Positions 5,930 through 9,337 of a stretch of 9,337 nucleotides of DNA are shown here, one piece after another. Below the pieces are notes generated by a model that saw nothing but the letters and a program-made list of their open reading frames with translations, did not search any database and was not told where the DNA came from. Origin of the DNA: Armatimonadota bacterium (lineage in GTDB: Bacteria > Armatimonadota > UBA10988); NCBI GenBank assembly GCA_016183835.1, contig JACPDV010000581.1:1-9337 (forward strand), read 5' to 3'. The translations under genes and the position numbers were made by a program. Every line of letters begins with the position of its first letter. The stretch's first letter is position 1.

Positions 5930-7375
5930 TCAGCAGACCTGGTACTGCGGCGTGCTGGTGAGCAGGTGCACGGTGCACCTGAGCAGCTCCTCGCGGTCGG
6001 AGTCGGCGTGGAGCGTCCGCACGTAGGCCAGCGCCGTCTCCCGCTGCTGCGTCGTGAGCGGCGCGGCGAGGAACTCCTCGGCCAGGCCGTCGAGCGTGGC
6101 GGCGGCGTCGCCCGTGGCGACGCCCTGGAGCCGGTCGCTCAGCTTGAGGCCGGCGAAGCGCTTCACGCCGCCGCTGAGGAGCACGTTGATCAGGTTGTAC
6201 CGGAAGAGCAAGGTGGAGGTGTTCATCCACTCGGCGCCGCCGTGCCAGCCGGCCACGTTGGGCGGGTCGAAGAGGTCCTGCCCCATCGCTTTGAGCGAGC
6301 CGGTGAGGAGCTGCAGCAGGCGGTCCGCCGGCTCGACCTGGAGGCGGCGGAGCGTACCCACCACCAGCTCCACGGGCGACTTGATGCGCCGCGCCAGGTT
6401 GCGCTCGTCGTAGAACGGCACGGAGCTAAACAGGATCTCGAGCAGCGGCTGGAGCTGATAGCCGTTGGCGCGGAAGATGGTCGCCCAGGAAGCCAGCTCC
6501 TCGTTGTCTTCCGGGTTGATCTCGTCGGCGACGAAGTAGCGCCACAGCTTGCGGCAGAGGAAGTCGGCGGTGGACGGCTGATCGAGGATGATCCTCACCA
6601 CGTCCTCGCCGCCGAGGCTGCCGGTGCGGCCGAGGAAGGTCTTCTCGCCATCGTCGTGCTGCCGTTCGTTGAACATGAACTGCGCGGTGCCGACCCGCGC
6701 CGGCCGTCCGCGCTGGATGGTCCAGCCGGTGAAGGCGCGGGCGGTTTCCAGCACGTCCTGCTCGGTGTAGTGGCCAATCCCCAGGCTGAACAACTCGAAC
6801 AGCTCGCGGGCGTAGTTCTCGTTGGGGTGGCCTCTGACGTTGAGGTGGTTGTCGAGGTAGATCAGCATCGCCGGGTCGCGCGAGATCTCGAGCAGCAGGT
6901 CGCCCAGCCTACCGCGGGCGTGGGTGCGGAAGAGCTGATTCTGGTTGTAGAGCAGGATGGGGTTCTTCACCTTGTCGGACTCGGTGGTGAAGTGGCCGTG
7001 CCAGAAGAGGGCGAGCTTCTCCTCGAAGGGTCGTTCGGTGGTGAGCATACGCTTGAGCCACCAGCCCTTGAGCTCGAAGGTGGCCCGGCGCTGCATGCGG
7101 ACGAACTCGCGGAAGCGCTGCTCACGCTCCGCGCCGTCCTTGGCCTCGCGCGGGTCGGGCGGGGCGGTGTCCATCTGGAGGAACTCGGGGAGCGGCTCCG
7201 CGACGGGCGGCGGGTAGGCGATCAGGTGGGCGACAGCGTCTTTGGGGCCCATCTTGACGAGCCGGTCGACCTCGGCGCTGGTGCCGCCGAAGCCGGCGCG
7301 CTCCAGCAGGTGCCGTGCCCGCCGCCGGTCCCACGGCTCAGTCCGGGTCGGCTTCCAGGTGCGGATGCCACTCAT
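5930..7375 (-). CDS. DUF1800 protein
   Basis: From the ATG at 7375 the product is 481 aa, within the usual range for DUF1800 (PF08811). Family signatures run the whole length: ARHLLERAGFGGT (20-32), MLTTERPFEEKLALFWHGHF (110-129), YLDNHLNVRGHPNENYAREL (173-192), LFSLGIGHYTEQDVLETARA (195-214) followed by FTGW (215-218), FLCRKLWRYFV (272-282), and PPNVAGWHGGAEWMNT (371-386). The biochemical function is unknown; the family is repeatedly found next to DUF1501, as here. No signal peptide or membrane segment is visible at the N-terminus, so the protein is either cytoplasmic or exported together with the Tat-carrying DUF1501 partner. A longer in-frame version from a TTG at 7417 is possible, but the ATG has an AGGAGG site 5 nt upstream and the extra 14 residues are low-complexity, so 7375 is preferred. 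Confidence 0.95.
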   Translation of the reverse strand: MSGIRTWKPTRTEPWDRRRARHLLERAGFGGTSAEVDRLVKMGPKDAVAHLIAYPPPVAEPLPEFLQMDTAPPDPREAKDGAEREQRFREFVRMQRRATFELKGWWLKRMLTTERPFEEKLALFWHGHFTTESDKVKNPILLYNQNQLFRTHARGRLGDLLLEISRDPAMLIYLDNHLNVRGHPNENYARELFELFSLGIGHYTEQDVLETARAFTGWTIQRGRPARVGTAQFMFNERQHDDGEKTFLGRTGSLGGEDVVRIILDQPSTADFLCRKLWRYFVADEINPEDNEELASWATIFRANGYQLQPLLEILFSSVPFYDERNLARRIKSPVELVVGTLRRLQVEPADRLLQLLTGSLKAMGQDLFDPPNVAGWHGGAEWMNTSTLLFRYNLINVLLSGGVKRFAGLKLSDRLQGVATGDAAATLDGLAEEFLAAPLTTQQRETALAYVRTLHADSDREELLRCTVHLLTSTPQYQVC

Positions 7376-7380
7376 CGCCG

Positions 7381-7386
7381 CCTCCT
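7381..7386 (-). promoter_or_regulatory. Strong ribosome binding site of the DUF1800 gene
   Basis: A full AGGAGG on the minus strand lies 5 nt before the ATG at 7375. It is the best Shine-Dalgarno match in the window and decides the start against the upstream TTG at 7417. Confidence 0.8.
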
Positions 7387-7399
7387 CCGTCCCCCCACC

Positions 7400-7426
7400 C
7401 CGACCATTTTGCGACAAGCTGGTCGG
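7400..7426. repeat. Hairpin in the gap upstream of DUF1800
   Basis: CCGACCA at 7400-7406 and TGGTCGG at 7420-7426 are perfect 7-bp arms around a 13-nt loop; a further CCCA/TGGG pair (7394-7397/7430-7433) extends it with an internal loop. It lies in the 122-bp gap between the 365-aa protein gene and the DUF1800 gene, 13 bp upstream of the AGGAGG site. It could be an operator, an mRNA processing hairpin or a weak attenuator. I see no clear promoter hexamers around it. Confidence 0.4.
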
Positions 7427-7497
7427 TTATGGGCGGATAGACGAGGAGGTGTGGGGGTGGTTCAGTGGGGACGGGTTACGGGAGTCTGCCGTCGGCC

Positions 7498-8595
7498 TTA
7501 CCGCGCCGGCACGTAGCTCACCGCCGCCACCAGCGCCACCCCGTGTCCAGCCGAGACGAACGACACGCTCTCCACCGCGACCTCCGGCCGCGGGTTGACC
7601 CACACCGTCGCGCCGAGCCCCACCGGTTTGCCCGCACCACAGCTGCCCTGCCACCCGAGCTGCCAGTTCTCGCACGGCTGTGGCGCGTCGAAGTTGCCGA
7701 TCTCCACCCCAGCGCGCATCGGCATCTCCGCCGTCTGCCCATCCGGATAGCGCACCCGCAGCGTGTAGACCGGCTGCCGCGCCGCCACGTCCGCCCACGC
7801 CGCGGCATGGAGCAGCGCCAGCTTCGTCAACCTCTGTCCCACCGCCACCGGGCCCGCCTCCAGTGGGAACTGCGGGCACTTCGCCCCGCGCAGCGCCAGC
7901 AGCACCTGGCCTTGGTTGTCGCCCGGCTTCGGCACCATGAAGGTGGCGTCCGGCGTCTCGAGCGGGCCGTCGGGCAGGTTGAACAGGTCCAGTGGGCCGG
8001 TGTCGAGGAAGCTACCCGCCCCGTCGCCCGCCACGCCGTCGCTGCGGCCCGTGTTGAAGACGGACAGCAGACTCACCGGCCGTCCCTTGCCCAGCGTGTC
8101 CTCGAGCTTGAAGTCGTCCACGTAGAAGGTGCCGAAGCCGTTCTGGTTGCCGATGTCCATCACCAGCTCGGTGCACCGTGGGTCCACGTCGATGCTCAGC
8201 CGCTTGGGCGTCCAGTCGAAGGTGCCGGTCCACCGGTCGGCCACGTGCTGTGCCTGGTTGGAGCCCTCCACGCGCTGCATGAAGTGGAACTTCGGCGTGG
8301 CGTAGACCTGCTCGCCCATGCGGCCGTTGTCCAGCTTCACCATGCCCGACATTGTCAGCGAGGAGCCCCGGTACTTCGCCGCGTCCAGCTTGACCGTGAG
8401 GTAGGCGTACTGCCCTTCCGAGGTGATCCGCAGACACTTGCCGTGGAGCCCCTGGTCGGCGATGGCGATGGCCGCGCCGCCGCGGGCGTCGGCGGTCCAA
8501 CGCGTGGCGTCGAGGGTCTCGAAGCCGTCCTCGAAGATCACCGCCGCCGGCAGACGGGTGGCAAGGACGAGCAGCAGCGTCAGGGAGGGTCGCAT
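7498..8595 (-). CDS. Secreted two-domain beta-sandwich protein (CBM-like)
   Basis: The product is 365 aa from the ATG at 8595. Residues 1-18 (MRPSLTLLLVLATRLPAA) are a signal peptide. Residues about 20-165 form a jelly-roll-like domain that begins IFEDGFETLDATRWT and ends FGTFYVDDFKLE, the pattern of laminin-G/CBM-like domains of secreted glycan-binding proteins. Residues about 175-362 form a second beta-rich domain with FNTGRSDG (180-187), KLALLHAAAW (258-267), YTLRVRYPDGQTAEMPM (277-293) and a closing VESVSFVSAG (341-350). I recognise this layout from C-terminal or stand-alone domains of planctomycete-type secreted proteins, without a firm family name. No catalytic motif is evident, so binding is more likely than catalysis. 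The gene starts 2 bp after the DUF3604 stop with GAGG 6 nt upstream, suggesting translational coupling. An in-frame opening continues upstream past 8595, but its translation there is Arg/Pro-rich and is the out-of-frame reading of DUF3604. Confidence 0.85.
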   Translation of the reverse strand: MRPSLTLLLVLATRLPAAVIFEDGFETLDATRWTADARGGAAIAIADQGLHGKCLRITSEGQYAYLTVKLDAAKYRGSSLTMSGMVKLDNGRMGEQVYATPKFHFMQRVEGSNQAQHVADRWTGTFDWTPKRLSIDVDPRCTELVMDIGNQNGFGTFYVDDFKLEDTLGKGRPVSLLSVFNTGRSDGVAGDGAGSFLDTGPLDLFNLPDGPLETPDATFMVPKPGDNQGQVLLALRGAKCPQFPLEAGPVAVGQRLTKLALLHAAAWADVAARQPVYTLRVRYPDGQTAEMPMRAGVEIGNFDAPQPCENWQLGWQGSCGAGKPVGLGATVWVNPRPEVAVESVSFVSAGHGVALVAAVSYVPAR

Positions 8596-8597
8596 GG

Positions 8598-9337
8598 CTA
8601 ACCTCGCTCGATCCACACCGGGCTCGACCAGGCGATGGACTGGTCCGCCTGCTGCACGCGCAGGTAGTAGAGGTGCTTGCCAGGCTCGTACCGGTTGTCC
8701 TGCCAGGTGGCCTGCCACGCGGCGCCGTCGGGGTCCACGGTGTAGACGAACTCGTAGTCGCGGACCAGGTCGATGCGCGCCAGCTCGGCGGTGCCGGTGA
8801 CCCGCAGCGCGAAGGAAGGCGGATCGGCCTGCTGCCACGCATCGCCCTGGAGGTGATCGCCGCAGCGCAGCTCGACGACCAGGTTGTCCGTGGCGCCGAA
8901 GGTGTGGCGGAGCCGCATCGCGTCGATGATGCCCTGCCGTGTCCTCTCGGCCGTGAAGACGCCGGCGGTCGCCCGGCTGCCCGCCCTTCGGACAGCCCTC
9001 GTATTCGTAGCTGCGGCGGCAGCCCTGGAAGATCTCCGCCACCGGCTCGAGCTCGGGATCGTAGGCGTACCAGTCGGTGCCGTGGTTGGTGCCGGTGGTG
9101 TGTGGGATGACGATGGCGCCGGTCTCGCGGGCGTAGGCGTAGAGCCTCGGCAAGTCCTGGTCGCCGCCGAGGATGGGGTAGGAGGGGAAGCCGCGTCGCG
9201 CCTGCACGATGTTGCGGTGGCCGTTCGGGTAGCTGAGGCTGCGCTCGTAGCCGAACAGCGTGGTGAACGTGCCAGGGTTGTTCATCACGTCGGCGAGCTG
9301 GTAGCAGCGCCGGTTGACATACGCCAGGTAGACGCCG
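8598..9337 (-). pseudogene. DUF3604 (PHP-like) protein, 5'-truncated by the window edge and frameshifted
   Basis: Two adjacent frames together encode the C-terminal half of a DUF3604 (PF12228) protein. From the window edge (codons starting at 9336) to about 8975 one frame reads recognisable family sequence: MNNPGTFTTLFGYERSLSYP, then GHRN, IVIPHTTGTNHGTDW, EIFQG and SYEYEGCPKGGQPG. From 8975 to the TAG at 8598-8600 the next frame continues it: RATAGVFTAERTRQGIIDAM, RLRHTFGATDN, then a beta-rich tail ending YYLRVQQADQSIAWSSPVWI. Neither frame alone makes the protein. In intact relatives, as I recall them, about 30-45 residues with a GYRxGxxASSDH-type motif separate the SYE region from the LTREGIxDAxR region; only about ten residues remain here. 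This points to an out-of-frame deletion, or an assembly error at a GC-rich site. DUF3604 is related to PHP phosphoesterases; the substrate is unknown. The gene lies 2 bp upstream of the 365-aa secreted protein gene, as in an operon. Confidence 0.75.
8602..8605 (-). promoter_or_regulatory. Ribosome binding site of the 365-aa secreted protein gene
   Basis: GAGG on the minus strand, 6 nt before the ATG at 8595, overlaps the last codons of the DUF3604 reading frame, whose TAG is at 8598-8600. It supports starting at the signal peptide and reinitiation by ribosomes that have just finished DUF3604. Confidence 0.55.

Noticed and set aside
7376..7417. DUF1800 start at TTG 7417
   Set aside because: The ATG at 7375 has AGGAGG at ideal spacing, the added residues are low-complexity, and the TTG lies within the hairpin at 7400-7426.
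5429..7516. 695-codon open frame on the plus strand opposite DUF1501 and DUF1800
   Set aside because: It crosses two unmistakable minus-strand genes; its composition (Val/Glu/Gly/Arg runs) is that expected of the antisense of a GC-rich gene.
8012..8842. 276-codon minus-strand frame across the DUF3604/365-aa gene junction
   Set aside because: It is an Arg/Pro/Ser-rich out-of-frame reading of two better supported genes.
7498..9288. A single 596-residue minus-strand protein joining DUF3604 sequence to the 365-aa secreted protein
   Set aside because: Between about 8596 and 8973 the translation becomes Arg/Pro-rich nonsense while the adjacent frame holds good DUF3604 sequence with its own stop; a signal peptide then starts at 8595. 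The long frame is a by-product of the frameshift.

Overview
The window is very GC-rich bacterial DNA whose coding frames end almost every codon in G or C. Its gene content is secreted, carbohydrate-oriented and full of domains of unknown function: a DUF1501/DUF1800 pair, a DUF3604 (PHP-like) protein, and large exported proteins with jelly-roll, CBM-like domains. That mix is typical of Planctomycetota, Armatimonadota and similar uncultured lineages. The phylum is an inference from gene content; no rRNA or tRNA is present to settle it.

Layout. Bases 1-122 hold the 3' end of an unidentified plus-strand gene. A gene-free stretch (123-448) follows, filled by palindromic repeats: a nested inverted repeat at 120-321 and a short palindrome at 358-392. 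Next is one very large plus-strand gene (449-4426, 1325 aa) for a secreted multidomain protein: signal peptide, CBM4/9-like domain, glycoside-hydrolase-like central region, Ig-like segments and a C-terminal CBM9-like domain. The convergent gap 4427-4642 holds a third, composite nested palindrome (4463-4587).

From 4643 to the right edge everything reads on the minus strand. In transcription order this is: a DUF3604 protein whose 5' part lies outside the window and whose reading frame is broken near 8975; a secreted 365-aa two-domain beta-sandwich protein starting 2 bp after the DUF3604 stop; a 122-bp gap with a small hairpin; a DUF1800 protein; and, 15 bp further on, a DUF1501 protein with a Tat signal. 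Close spacing suggests two co-transcribed pairs, possibly one four-gene operon.

How the genes may work together is only partly readable. DUF1800 and DUF1501 are recurrent partners of unknown function; here only DUF1501 carries an export signal. The exported beta-sandwich proteins and the large GH-like protein fit binding or processing of extracellular glycans. The most notable observations are the broken DUF3604 gene, which appears to have lost a conserved segment as well as its frame, and the three nested palindromes that bracket the large gene, the first of which supplies the stop codon of the upstream gene. I see no CRISPR array, tRNA, rRNA, transposase or obvious defence system.
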